A stretch of 64,000 nucleotides of DNA from JAMOQA01 sp964420365. GTDB taxonomy: Bacteria; Acidobacteriota; Polarisedimenticolia; J045. The notes below the pieces were generated by a model that ran no database searches, was not told the origin of the DNA, and saw nothing but the letters and a program-made list of their open reading frames with translations. The stretch's first letter is position 1. Every line of letters begins with the position of its first letter. The stretch is from the NCBI GenBank assembly GCA_964420365.1, contig CAYQTA010000060.1:62001-126000 (forward strand), given 5' to 3'. Both the position numbers and the translations under genes were made by a program. Below are positions 32,419 to 41,102 of this stretch, piece by piece.

Positions 32419-33551
32419 CGCCGACCCTCCCGAGGCCGTTCCCACGCGGTGGGTCCCGCCGGTTTCGAACGGTTTCCGCGGACGTCCACGGCGATGAGCC
32501 GGTACCTGTAGCGCCGCCCCGGGTCCAGTCCCGTATCCAGGAAGGTCGCCCCGGGAACGTCCACGGTTCCGGCGAGCGTCCACTCCCGGCTACCCTCGAC
32601 CTGGCGGTAGATCTCCACCCGCGCCTCGTCCCGGGAGCCTCCCGGCGCCCAGAGAACCCGCACGCCTCCCGGTTCCGGGACGACGTCCAGCCCGCGGGGA
32701 GCCGCCGGCGGGAAGACGTCCAGGTAACGAACGGGGTCCGTGACCACCGGGAGAGACTCCACCGGGATCCCGGGAACGTCCGCCGCGTACGCGACCTGGT
32801 ACCGGAGAAGCTGGCCATACCGGGCATCCTCGTCCAGGAGCTCCCCGGAGGAAGCATCCACGCGACGCCACGGCTCGGGAGGAAATGCATTTCCCTCTCC
32901 CACGGCCCGGTAGACGTCCACGAACCGGGCCCGCGAGTCCGCCGGGATGCTCCACCGCAGGCGAACGCCGGTCTCTTCCGGGATCGCCTGGACCGTCCCG
33001 GGGGCCGGCAGGGCGGGGCGCAGCGGCTGCCAGGTCCGCCGGGGGGACGGAAACGATCGCGCCCGGCGATCCCGTACGGCGAGGGCCAGCACCACCACGA
33101 CCGACCTTCCGAACGGATCGAGAGACACGCTCCTTCTGGCCCTCGTCCGCGTTCCAAGCACGGTCTCGGGAAACGGCTCCAGCGGGACCTCCGCGGCGCT
33201 GCGCCGGAACTCGCCCGCACGGGGCCGGGCGCGCCAGGACTCGGCCTCCCCCGGGGAACGCGCCGGCACCCACAGGACGACGGGCCGCACCGGGGGCCTC
33301 AGCGTCCTTCCCTCGAGGGCCTGGAGCCGGTAGTCGGCCACCACCTCCAGGTGGTCGCCCCGCTGCCACCAGTAGACGGCCCGGGGCTCTTCCGGAATGC
33401 GAGGGAGCGGCGGCCGCGGAGCCCCCCGGTGCCCGCAACCGACCGCGAGGAGCGCGGCGCAGAGGGCCAGGGCCGCCCGGGTGATGCACGCCGCACGTCG
33501 CGTGGCGCGGCTTTCGGCACGCGCGGGCCGGCCCGCGGATCCCGCTCGCAT
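32415..33551 (-). CDS. Lipoprotein with fibronectin type III-like domains
   Basis: 378-residue predicted lipoprotein. The signal peptide ends in a lipobox LLAVGC (Cys39 from this start), followed by GHRGAPRPPLPRIP. Two to three fibronectin type III-like repeats follow, with recurring strands PGTVQAIPEETGVRLRWSIP, APRGLDVVPEPGGVRVLWAP and YRYRLIAVDVRGNRSKP. ATGs at 33551, 33572 and 33644 are all possible; none has a strong ribosome site, and the shortest gives the most normal signal peptide. Position between hslU and dapF looks like operon hitchhiking. Function unknown; a surface or periplasmic binding role is likely. Confidence 0.75.
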   Translation of the reverse strand: MRAGSAGRPARAESRATRRAACITRAALALCAALLAVGCGHRGAPRPPLPRIPEEPRAVYWWQRGDHLEVVADYRLQALEGRTLRPPVRPVVLWVPARSPGEAESWRARPRAGEFRRSAAEVPLEPFPETVLGTRTRARRSVSLDPFGRSVVVVLALAVRDRRARSFPSPRRTWQPLRPALPAPGTVQAIPEETGVRLRWSIPADSRARFVDVYRAVGEGNAFPPEPWRRVDASSGELLDEDARYGQLLRYQVAYAADVPGIPVESLPVVTDPVRYLDVFPPAAPRGLDVVPEPGGVRVLWAPGGSRDEARVEIYRQVEGSREWTLAGTVDVPGATFLDTGLDPGRRYRYRLIAVDVRGNRSKPAGPTAWERPREGRR

Positions 33552-33647
33552 GCATTCGACACTCGCCGCCATGTCCGCCGCCAGTTCCCCCCGAGCGGCC
33601 CCCGGGCCGCCTCGAACCCCCTGCTGAAAGCTCCGCCCCACCATGGG

Positions 33648-35048
33648 TCAGAGGACGTAGCGGGCGAGGTCGTGGCGCCCCGTGATCTCCCCCAGCGCCT
33701 CCCGGACCTCCTCCGCCCCGATCACGACCTTTCCCGTCCGGCCCTCGGGAGCCTCGAACAGGACCGGTTCCAGGATCCGCTCGAGGATCGTCGCCAGCCG
33801 GCGCGCGCCGATGTCCTCGGTAGCCTCGTTCACCTCCTCCGCCAGGCGCGCGATCTCCCCGATCGCCTCCTCCGTGATCTCGAGGTCCACCCCGTCCACG
33901 CGCAGCAGGGCCTGGTACTGGCGGACCAGGGCGTTCTCCGGCTCGGTCAGGATCCGGACGAAGTCCTCCCGGGTCAGGGGCTCCAGTTCCACCCGGATCG
34001 GGAACCGTCCCTGGAGTTCCGGGATCAGGTCCGACGGCTTCGCCACGTGGAACGCACCGGCCGCGATGAACAGGATGTGGTCGGTACGCACCGGTCCGTG
34101 CTTCGTCTGGACGATCGTGCCCTCGACGATCGGGAGCAGGTCCCGTTGCACGCCCTGGCGACTGACGTCCGGTCCCGATCCCGGGCCGTTGGGGGCAGCC
34201 ACCTTGTCCAGCTCGTCGATGAACAGGATCCCGGTCTGCTCCACCCGCCGGATCGCTTCCCGCGCGATCTCCTCCCGGTCCAGGCGACGGTCCTCTTCCT
34301 CCCGCTGGAGGATCTCCCGGGCCTCCCGGACCGTCACCCGCCGCCTCGCCCGGCGCCCACCGAAGAGTCCCGGCATCATCTCGCCGAGGCGGACGTCGAT
34401 TTCCTCCATCCCGGGCCCCCCCGCGATCCTGAATGCCGGCGGCGCCTCCTCGGAAACCTCGACCTCGATCCGCTCGTCCTCGAGTTCCCCGTCCCTCAGC
34501 CGCTGTCGCAGCGCCTCCCGCGCCTCCAGGCGGGCCCGCGCCTCGTCCGGGGAGAAGCTCGTCGCCCGGGGCCCCGCCAGCGCCTCGAGGATGCGGTCCT
34601 CGACCGAGCGGGCCGCGGCCGCCGCGACCTCCCGGCGCTTCGCCCGGCGCACCATCTCCCGTGCCACCTCGACCAGGTCGCGCACCATCGACTCGCAGTC
34701 CCGGCCCACGTACCCGACCTCGGTGTACTTCGTCGCCTCCACCTTGAGGAAGGGACTGCCGGTCAGGCGCGCGAGACGCCGGGCGATCTCGGTCTTCCCC
34801 ACCCCCGTCGGACCGATCATCAGGATGTTCTTCGGCAGCACTTCCTCCGCCAGCTCCGGGGGCAGCTGCCGCCGGCGCCAACGGTTCCGCAGGGCGATCG
34901 CCACCGCGCGCTTGGCCGCCTGCTGCCCGACGATGAACCGGTCGAGCTCCGCGACCACCCGGGGCGGCGTCAGGTCCTCCACCCGCTCCCCCAACCGGCC
35001 CGCGTCCAGCGGTCCCGCTCCGCTCCTGTCCGGCATGTAGAACACCAT
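33648..35048 (-). CDS. hslU: HslUV protease ATPase subunit HslU (ClpY)
   Basis: AAA+ unfoldase of the HslUV proteasome-like protease. The 466-residue protein has TPPRVVAELDRFIVGQ, Walker A GPTGVGKTEIARRLARL, the KVEATKYTEVGYVGRD pore region (GYVG) and Walker B ILFIDELDKV, followed by the I-domain and the C-terminal sensor 2 region (GARRLATILERIL). The C-terminus ends RYVL, the tail that docks into HslV. The ATG at 35048 has GGGGAGG upstream and lies 18 nt after hslV. Confidence 0.96.
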   Translation of the reverse strand: MVFYMPDRSGAGPLDAGRLGERVEDLTPPRVVAELDRFIVGQQAAKRAVAIALRNRWRRRQLPPELAEEVLPKNILMIGPTGVGKTEIARRLARLTGSPFLKVEATKYTEVGYVGRDCESMVRDLVEVAREMVRRAKRREVAAAAARSVEDRILEALAGPRATSFSPDEARARLEAREALRQRLRDGELEDERIEVEVSEEAPPAFRIAGGPGMEEIDVRLGEMMPGLFGGRRARRRVTVREAREILQREEEDRRLDREEIAREAIRRVEQTGILFIDELDKVAAPNGPGSGPDVSRQGVQRDLLPIVEGTIVQTKHGPVRTDHILFIAAGAFHVAKPSDLIPELQGRFPIRVELEPLTREDFVRILTEPENALVRQYQALLRVDGVDLEITEEAIGEIARLAEEVNEATEDIGARRLATILERILEPVLFEAPEGRTGKVVIGAEEVREALGEITGRHDLARYVL

Positions 35049-35066
35049 CGCGTGCCTCCCCGGAGC

Positions 35067-35603
35067 TCAGGGCTCCAGCACCTCGCAGGTGACCGTGCCC
35101 CCGGTGTAGATGTCGATGCCTGCCGCGATCTCCAGGGCCCGCCGCGCGATCGCCTCCGCGTCGAGGCCCGTGTGGGCGAGGAGGGCCCGGGCGGCGGCCA
35201 GGGCGGCGACCTGGCCGCTTCCGACGGCGAGGATCCCGTCGTCCGGCTCGATCAGGTCGCCGGTCCCGGAAAGCAGGAGGGTCCGCTCCCGGTCGGCCAC
35301 GACGAGAAGCGCCTCCAGCCGCCGCAGCAGCTTGTCGGTGCGCCACTCGCGGACCAGCTCCACGGCCGCCCGTTCCAGGCGTCCCCCGGCCGCGTCGAGC
35401 TTCTCCTCGAAGCGGGAAAAGAGGGCGAACGCGTCCGCCGCCCCCCCGGCAAAGCCGGCCAGGACCCGGCCGCCGGCAAGGCGCCGGACCTTGCGCGCCC
35501 CGACCTTGACGATCGAGTGGTCCAGCGTGACCTGGCCGTCTCCCGCAAGGGCGACCTGTCCGTTCCTTCGTACCGCCAGCACGGTCGTTCCGTGGATGAC
35601 CAT
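35067..35603 (-). CDS. hslV: HslUV protease peptidase subunit HslV (ClpQ)
   Basis: Threonine peptidase of the HslUV complex, 178 residues. A five-residue propeptide (MVIHG) precedes the catalytic threonine pair TTVLAVRRNGQVALAGDGQVT, as in many non-enteric HslV proteins. GFAGGAADAFALFSRFEEKL and AVGSGQVAALAAARAL are family segments. First gene of hslV-hslU-lipoprotein-dapF and divergent from the hybrid kinase. Confidence 0.96.
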   Translation of the reverse strand: MVIHGTTVLAVRRNGQVALAGDGQVTLDHSIVKVGARKVRRLAGGRVLAGFAGGAADAFALFSRFEEKLDAAGGRLERAAVELVREWRTDKLLRRLEALLVVADRERTLLLSGTGDLIEPDDGILAVGSGQVAALAAARALLAHTGLDAEAIARRALEIAAGIDIYTGGTVTCEVLEP

Positions 35604-35712
35604 CGGTGTTCCCCTCGATCCGCAGCCGTCCTGCGGGTACCGGAACCGGGCCGCGCCGATGCCACGCCCGGGAGCGGGACCCTATATTCGCCCGGGGCGG
35701 GGACCGCGTAAA

Positions 35713-35730
35713 GGCGCGCCGCGGCGCGCC
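35713..35730 (+). repeat. Twin GGCGCGCC palindromes in the hybrid kinase leader
   Basis: Two copies of the 8-bp palindrome GGCGCGCC (35713-35720 and 35723-35730), 2 nt apart. They can pair with each other as a tight GC hairpin 18 nt upstream of the GTG start. A TATATT hexamer at 35683-35688 may be the -10 of this gene. Confidence 0.4.
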
Positions 35731-35747
35731 CCACCGGGGAGATCCTC

Positions 35748-38099
35748 GTGGCCGCCAGGAGGGACAACCGGGAGACCCGGGTCTTCGTCGCCCTCGTCGC
35801 CGTCGCCGGCGTGGCGGGCGCGGTGCATCTCTGCCGCTCGTTCCCCGCGCCCCGTCCCCGCGACCTGCTCGCCCTCGCCGTCTTCTCGTCCCTCGGCCTC
35901 GGCTGGAACCTGCTCACGTTCTACATCGACCGGCAGGGTCGCAGCCGGGCGGCCGTGGCGCTGGCCCCGGTCAGCTTCCAGGCCCTCCTGGGAGTCTCGC
36001 CGGGGCCCGTGGCGCTGGCGGCCGCCGCCATCGTGCTGGGCAGTGACTGGGCGATCCACCGCCGCCGACTGGTTCCGGGGCTCTTCAACATGGCGCAGGG
36101 CTTCCTCGGGGTCTGGGTCGGCTCCCGGGCGGCACTCGCCTTCGGCCGACCGTTCGGCGGGCTGCTGGGCGTCGGGGTGGGTACGCTCGTCGGCGCCCTC
36201 GCGTACTCCGCGATCAGCCTCGTCCTGACGTGGACGGTGATCCGCCTCGCGTCCCGCGATCCCGCGGTCGCCCGCGAGACGATCTCCTACGCGGCCCTGC
36301 ACAACGAGGTCGTGGTTTCGTGCTTCAGCTCGATCCTCGCCCTCGCCTGGGCCGTGCACCCGGCAATGCTGGCGGTCCCCTCGATCCCCCTGACCCTGTT
36401 GTTCCTCCTCCTGGCACGGCTCGAGCGACGGGAGGCGGACCTGCGGCGACGGCAGCAGGAGCTCCAGTCGCTGCAGGACCTCGGTCTCCAGGTCAGCGCC
36501 CAGCTCGACATGCGGCGCCTGGGGGAGGTCGTCACGCGGATCGTCGCGGAGGACCAGGGGGCGACCGGGTGTCTCGTCGCCCTCCTGGCCGAGGACGGCG
36601 GCCGCTTCGAGCTGCTCGGGTTCCACGACCGGCGGGAGGGTGTCCGCCCGCCCGGCCAGGCGATCGGGCGGGACGGGCTGGACGACGAGTTCCTCGCCTC
36701 CGGGGAACCGCTGGTCACCAGCCCGGCGGACCTGGGAAACCCCTGGCTGGCCGCCCTCGACGCGACGTCCCTGGTGATCCACCCCCTGTCCATCCTCGGT
36801 CGCCCCGGCGGCCTCCTCGTCGCGTGGGCGGACGAGGCCCGGGGGGCCTTCACCGGCGAGGACGGGCGCCGCCTCGCCGGGCTCGCGCGCTTCATCGAGG
36901 TCGCGCTGGACAATGCTCGCCTCTACGACGACCTCCGCCAGGTCCAGCAGCAGCTCGTCCAGACGGAGAAACTGTCCGCGCTCGGGGAACTGGTCTCCGG
37001 GGTCGCCCACGAGCTGAACAACCCGCTCGCCACGATCATGGGGACCGCGGAGCTCTTCTCGGCGTACGAGCTCCCGGACCGCCTGCGCAAGATGGTCGAG
37101 CGGATCCAGCGCGAGGCCTATCGCGCCGGGCGGATCGTGCGCAACCTGCTGACGTTCTCCCGGCACCACAAGCCGGAGACCGGGTGGCACGACCTGCAGG
37201 CGATCGTCCATGACCTGGTCGAGATGCGGGCCTACGACCTCGAGAAGCGGGGGATCCACCTGACCGCGGCGATCGACCCGGAACTGCCCCTCCTGCAGGT
37301 GGACCCCTACCAGCTCCACCAGGTCCTCCTCAACCTGGTCAACAACGCCGCCGACGCCATCGAGGAGACGGGGCGTCCCGGCCACGTGGTGATCCGCGCG
37401 AGGATCGCCGGAGAGCGGGTACGGATCGAGGTCGCGGACGACGGCCCGGGAATCCCCGAGGAGAACCTGGCGAAGATCTTCAACCCGTTCTTCACGACGA
37501 AGCCTGTCGGCAAGGGAACGGGCCTCGGGCTCTCGATCTGCTACGGCATCATCCGGGAGCACGGGGGCTCGATCCGGGTCAGGACGGCGCCGGGAAAGGG
37601 CACGACCTTCCTGATCGAGCTGCCCCTGCCCGAGAATCCTCCCTCCCGCGAGGAGGTCCTGACGGGTACCGCCTCCCCCGCGCCGGCCGCCGTCCTGCGG
37701 GCCGGCGCCGCGGAGGGACGTGGACGGCGCGCCCTGGTCGTCGACGACGAGGAGGGGGTTCGACAGGTCCTGGCCGAGGCCCTCTCCGCCTGGGGCTGGG
37801 AGGTGGTGGAGGCGGCCACCGGCGAGGAGGGACTGGCGCGGCTCCGGGAAGGACCGTTCGACCTCGCGATCGTCGACCTCCGAATGCCCGGCCTGGACGG
37901 ACCGGGACTCTGGAAGAAGGCCCACGAGGAAGGAATCGCCCCGGCACGCTTCGTCTTCTCCACCGGGGACGCCGCCGGGGCGGACGTCCGCGCGTTCCTC
38001 GAGAAGACCGGCGTGGCCGTGCTGCACAAGCCCTTCACCCTGCTGTCCCTCAAGGAGATCCTGGCCGACCAGGCCCCCGCCCCCGCTTCCACCCGGTGA
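35748..38099 (+). CDS. Hybrid histidine kinase: membrane sensor, GAF, HisKA, ATPase, receiver
   Basis: 783-residue signalling protein. Residues ~10-225 hold six or so membrane helices (MASE-like sensor), then a coiled linker and a GAF domain (~250-390). The H-box has His421 (ELVSGVAHELNNPLATI), and the ATPase domain has NLVNNAADAI, DDGPGIPEENL, KGTGLGLSI and GKGTTFLIELPLP. A C-terminal receiver domain (~660-780) carries VVDDEEGVRQVL, IVDLRMPG with the phospho-Asp, and LHKPFTLLSL. No DNA-binding output is present, so a phosphorelay partner elsewhere is needed. GTG start with GGGGAG 7 nt before. The DUF72 gene follows 19 nt later. Confidence 0.9.
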   Translation: MAARRDNRETRVFVALVAVAGVAGAVHLCRSFPAPRPRDLLALAVFSSLGLGWNLLTFYIDRQGRSRAAVALAPVSFQALLGVSPGPVALAAAAIVLGSDWAIHRRRLVPGLFNMAQGFLGVWVGSRAALAFGRPFGGLLGVGVGTLVGALAYSAISLVLTWTVIRLASRDPAVARETISYAALHNEVVVSCFSSILALAWAVHPAMLAVPSIPLTLLFLLLARLERREADLRRRQQELQSLQDLGLQVSAQLDMRRLGEVVTRIVAEDQGATGCLVALLAEDGGRFELLGFHDRREGVRPPGQAIGRDGLDDEFLASGEPLVTSPADLGNPWLAALDATSLVIHPLSILGRPGGLLVAWADEARGAFTGEDGRRLAGLARFIEVALDNARLYDDLRQVQQQLVQTEKLSALGELVSGVAHELNNPLATIMGTAELFSAYELPDRLRKMVERIQREAYRAGRIVRNLLTFSRHHKPETGWHDLQAIVHDLVEMRAYDLEKRGIHLTAAIDPELPLLQVDPYQLHQVLLNLVNNAADAIEETGRPGHVVIRARIAGERVRIEVADDGPGIPEENLAKIFNPFFTTKPVGKGTGLGLSICYGIIREHGGSIRVRTAPGKGTTFLIELPLPENPPSREEVLTGTASPAPAAVLRAGAAEGRGRRALVVDDEEGVRQVLAEALSAWGWEVVEAATGEEGLARLREGPFDLAIVDLRMPGLDGPGLWKKAHEEGIAPARFVFSTGDAAGADVRAFLEKTGVAVLHKPFTLLSLKEILADQAPAPASTR

Positions 38100-38118
38100 T
38101 GGGCTACCATCGGGGGAG

Positions 38119-38973
38119 ATGCTCTTCGGTACCGCCGGGTGGGACTACGCCGACTGGGCCGGGATCGTCTATCCCCCCGGGCGTGGGGTCGACCGCCTCC
38201 TCGCCACCGCGCGGTTCGTCGGCCTGCTCGAGGTCAACGCGACGTTCTACGCCCTGCCGGGGCACCGGACCGTCTCCTCGTGGGCGGAGCGCGGGCGGAG
38301 CGCCGGCATCCGCTTCTCGGTCAAGGCCCCCCGGAAGCTGACCCACGAGGAGCGCGAACCGCTCGACCGGGCACTCGTCGCACGGTTCCGTGACCTCCTG
38401 GATCCACTGGTCCATTCCGGCCTCCTGGTCGCGGTTCTGCTGCAGTTCCCCCACCGCTTTCACCACGAGCGGTCCAACGCCGCCCGGGTCGCCCGGCTCG
38501 TGGAACTGCTCGCGGGGCTCCCCCTCGTCGTCGAGTTCCGGCACCGCTCCTGGCTCGCGGACCGGGTCCTCGCCTGGTGCGAGCGGCACGGGGTCGCCTT
38601 CTGCAACGTGGACCAGCCGGCGTTCCCCGGCGCCCTGCCCCCGACCGCGATCCGCACTTCGCCCCTCGGCTACGTCCGCCTGCACGGCCGGAACCGCGCC
38701 ACCTGGTTCGCCCGGATGAACGATCGAGACCGGCGCTACGACTACCTGTATACCGACGACGACCTTCGCGGATGGGCCGAGAGGATCCGTCGTCTCGCAG
38801 GGGGAGCCGAGCAGGTCGCGATCGTCGCCAACAACCATTTCCGCGCCCAGGCCCTCGCCGCGGTGGCACGCCTGCGCCTCCTGCTCGGGGAGCGCGAGGT
38901 ACCGGTCCCCGCGCCCCTGCTCGAGGTCGATCCCGGCCTCGGGCGTCTTTCCGTTCTCCCGCTCGCCCCCTGA
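38119..38973 (+). CDS. DUF72 family protein (YecE-like)
   Basis: 284 residues with a TIM-barrel-like fold. The start FGTAGWDYADWAGIVYPPG, FEVNATFY-type EVNATFYALP, PRKLTHE, LLQFPHRF and VEFRHRSW are signatures of the YecE/DUF72 group. Function is unknown; conserved Trp/Tyr/Arg residues suggest a small-molecule or nucleic-acid ligand. The ATG at 38119 lies directly behind GGGGGAG, leaving no spacer, so initiation may be weak or the true start slightly downstream. Confidence 0.88.
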   Translation: MLFGTAGWDYADWAGIVYPPGRGVDRLLATARFVGLLEVNATFYALPGHRTVSSWAERGRSAGIRFSVKAPRKLTHEEREPLDRALVARFRDLLDPLVHSGLLVAVLLQFPHRFHHERSNAARVARLVELLAGLPLVVEFRHRSWLADRVLAWCERHGVAFCNVDQPAFPGALPPTAIRTSPLGYVRLHGRNRATWFARMNDRDRRYDYLYTDDDLRGWAERIRRLAGGAEQVAIVANNHFRAQALAAVARLRLLLGEREVPVPAPLLEVDPGLGRLSVLPLAP

Positions 38974-38981
38974 CCTCCCCG

Positions 38982-39010
38982 TTCACATCGTGAGACGATC
39001 GCGCTACACT
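38982..39010 (+). promoter_or_regulatory. Candidate sigma-70 promoter of the secreted protease
   Basis: TTCACA (38982-38987; 5 of 6), a 17-nt spacer and TACACT (39005-39010; 4 of 6). The predicted start near 39017 places a hairpin at 39018-39037 at the very 5' end of the mRNA. Confidence 0.55.
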
Positions 39011-39017
39011 CCCTCCA

Positions 39018-39037
39018 CCGCCGGAAGGCTCCGGCGG
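39018..39037 (+). promoter_or_regulatory. 5'-end hairpin in the protease leader
   Basis: 8-bp perfect stem (39018-39025 with 39030-39037) and 4-nt loop, starting at about +1 of the predicted transcript. Such 5' hairpins usually protect mRNA from 5'-end decay. Confidence 0.4.
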
Positions 39038-39077
39038 TCACGGGGAGGGACGGGCAAGGGGCATCAGGAGGATGCCC

Positions 39078-41033
39078 ATGAGGAGGTTTCTCGTCGTCTC
39101 CCTGCTCGCCGTCCTCGCGCTGACGGGCAGCGCGTTCGCCGGAGAGCTCGTTCTCGCCCCGGACGGCCGGGGGGTCCCCGGGAGCTGGGTGATCACCCTC
39201 GCGCCCGGCGTCGCCGCCTCGGCCCTCGAGCCGGACGCCACCCTGCCGCCCCTCGTCCAGGTGGCCCGGGACATCGCGGGACGTTACGGGGGGAGCGTGA
39301 CGTTCGTCTACGGGCACGCGCTCCAGGGTTTTGCCCTCCGCCTGTCCCCGGCGGCGGCCCGCGCGCTCGCCGCCGATCCGCGGGTCGCGCGGGTGGAACA
39401 GGACAGGATCCTGCACGCGATCTCGACCCAGGAGGATGCGACATGGGGCCTGGACCGCGTCGACCAGCGTGACCTGCCCCTCGACGGCACCTACACCTGG
39501 GAGGCGAGTGGGAGCGGCGTCCACGCCTACGTCATCGACAGCGGGATCCGCGCGAGTCACGACGAGTTCAGCGGACGGGTCGGCAACGGGTACACGTCGA
39601 TCAACGACGGGCGGGGGACGTCCGATTGCAACGGCCACGGTACCCACGTGGCCGGCACCATCGGCGGAACGACCTGGGGCGTGGCCAAGTCCGTGACGCT
39701 CCACCCGGTGCGGGTCCTCGACTGTTACGGCAGCGGAACCCTCTCCGGCGTGATCGCCGGCGTCGACTGGGTGACCGACAACCACGTCTCGCCGGCCGTC
39801 GCCAACATGAGCCTCGGTGGCAGCGCCAGCAGCTCGCTGGACGATGCCGTTCGCAACTCGATCGCATCGGGCGTGACGTACGCCGTCGCTGCCGGGAACG
39901 ACAGCGCCAACGCCTGCAACTATTCCCCCGCACGGGTAGACGAGGCCCTGACGACCGGCGCGACCACCTCGTCCGATGCCGGGGCAAGCTACTCCAACTA
40001 CGGGACCTGCGTCGACATCTTCGCCCCGGGAGACAACATCCGGTCCGCCTCGTACTCCTGCGACACCTGCTCGACGACGAAGAGCGGCACGTCGATGGCG
40101 TCCCCGCACGTCGCCGGTGCAGCCGCGCTCTACCTCGAGGACCACCCGGGAGCCTCCCCGTCCGAGGTGTTCGATGCCATCGTCGACAACGCCACCTCCG
40201 GCCGCCTCTCGAGCATCGGCACCGGTTCGCCGAACCTGCTCCTCTACACGATCTTCGGTGGCACGGTGGACAACCCGCCCCACGCTTCCTTCACCTGGAC
40301 GTGTGACGGACTGACCTGCGACTTCGACGGCAGCGGCTCCACGGACGACCACGGGATCACCTCCTGGGCGTGGGACTTCGGTGACGGCTCGACGGGAAGC
40401 GGCGAGACGACCAGCCACACGTACTCCTCCGCCGGGACCTATACCGTCAGGCTGACCGTGACGGACACCGCGGACCAGACCGACGACGAGACGCACGACG
40501 TCACCGCCGAGGACGACTCCGGTGGAGGCGGGGGAGGTGGCAACGCTCCCTGCACCGACTGCGAGCACTACACGGGCAGCCTCTCCGAGACCGGTGACGA
40601 GGAGTTCCAGCCCAACGGCACCTACTTCTATGCCTCCTCCGGTCACCACGAGGGCTGGCTCGAGGGCCCGGCCTCCGGCGCCGACTTCGACCTGTACCTC
40701 TGGAAGTGGTCGTCCTGGTGGGGCTGGTGGCCCGTGGCGAAGTCGGAAAGCGCGACGTCGTCCGAGCACGTCTCCTGGGACGGAAGCTCCGGCTACTACA
40801 CCTGGAGGATCTACTCCTACTCGGGCAGCGGCCCGTACGACTTCTGGATGGTCCGGCCCGGCAGCAGCGGCAGCGAGGTCGGCGAGGGCGCTCCGCCCGC
40901 CGCGGATCCCCTCGAGGCGCAGCTCCTCGCCCCGATCGAGGGACCACCCCCGATGTGCGTCGACGAGAAGTCCGACACGCCGACCGGCGAGCCGCCCGGC
41001 CCCGGCTGCTGGGCCTGGCCGCGGCACCCCTGA
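39078..41033 (+). CDS. Secreted subtilisin-like serine protease with inhibitor propeptide and PKD domain
   Basis: 651-residue exported protease of the S8 family. Order: signal peptide ending AFAG (residue 21-22), inhibitor-I9-like propeptide (~35-115, ending VARVEQDRIL), catalytic domain (~125-370) with D154 (VIDSG), H187 (NGHGTHVAG), N274 and S339 (GTSMASPHVAG), then a PKD domain (~390-480; SWAWDFGDGSTGSGE, GTYTVRLTVTD). A Gly-rich hinge and a C-terminal Trp/Tyr-rich domain (GWLEGPASGADFDLYLWKW ... WRIYSYSGSGPYDFWM) resembling a pre-peptidase C-terminal fold complete it. I chose the ATG at 39078 because AGGAGG is 6 nt upstream; the ATG at 39072 abuts the ribosome site. The catalytic domain has several extra Cys. 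Proteinase-K-like subfamily. Confidence 0.95.
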   Translation: MRRFLVVSLLAVLALTGSAFAGELVLAPDGRGVPGSWVITLAPGVAASALEPDATLPPLVQVARDIAGRYGGSVTFVYGHALQGFALRLSPAAARALAADPRVARVEQDRILHAISTQEDATWGLDRVDQRDLPLDGTYTWEASGSGVHAYVIDSGIRASHDEFSGRVGNGYTSINDGRGTSDCNGHGTHVAGTIGGTTWGVAKSVTLHPVRVLDCYGSGTLSGVIAGVDWVTDNHVSPAVANMSLGGSASSSLDDAVRNSIASGVTYAVAAGNDSANACNYSPARVDEALTTGATTSSDAGASYSNYGTCVDIFAPGDNIRSASYSCDTCSTTKSGTSMASPHVAGAAALYLEDHPGASPSEVFDAIVDNATSGRLSSIGTGSPNLLLYTIFGGTVDNPPHASFTWTCDGLTCDFDGSGSTDDHGITSWAWDFGDGSTGSGETTSHTYSSAGTYTVRLTVTDTADQTDDETHDVTAEDDSGGGGGGGNAPCTDCEHYTGSLSETGDEEFQPNGTYFYASSGHHEGWLEGPASGADFDLYLWKWSSWWGWWPVAKSESATSSEHVSWDGSSGYYTWRIYSYSGSGPYDFWMVRPGSSGSEVGEGAPPAADPLEAQLLAPIEGPPPMCVDEKSDTPTGEPPGPGCWAWPRHP

Positions 41034-41063
41034 GGCGCGCCTTCCGCCTTCGCGCGCCAACCG

Positions 41064-41094
41064 GCCGCCGGGTCCCGCCGCGGGACCCGGCGGC
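41064..41094. terminator. Bidirectional GC hairpin between protease and SMUG1 genes
   Basis: Perfect 14-bp stem (41064-41077 with 41081-41094) and 3-nt loop in the 69-nt gap between convergent genes, with a short TT after it on the plus side. The position fits a shared terminator. Confidence 0.6.
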
Positions 41095-41102
41095 TTCCCT
41101 GT

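Noticed and set aside
39072..39077. ATG at 39072 as protease start
   Set aside because: It directly abuts the AGGAGG site with no spacer; the ATG at 39078 has a 6-nt spacer.
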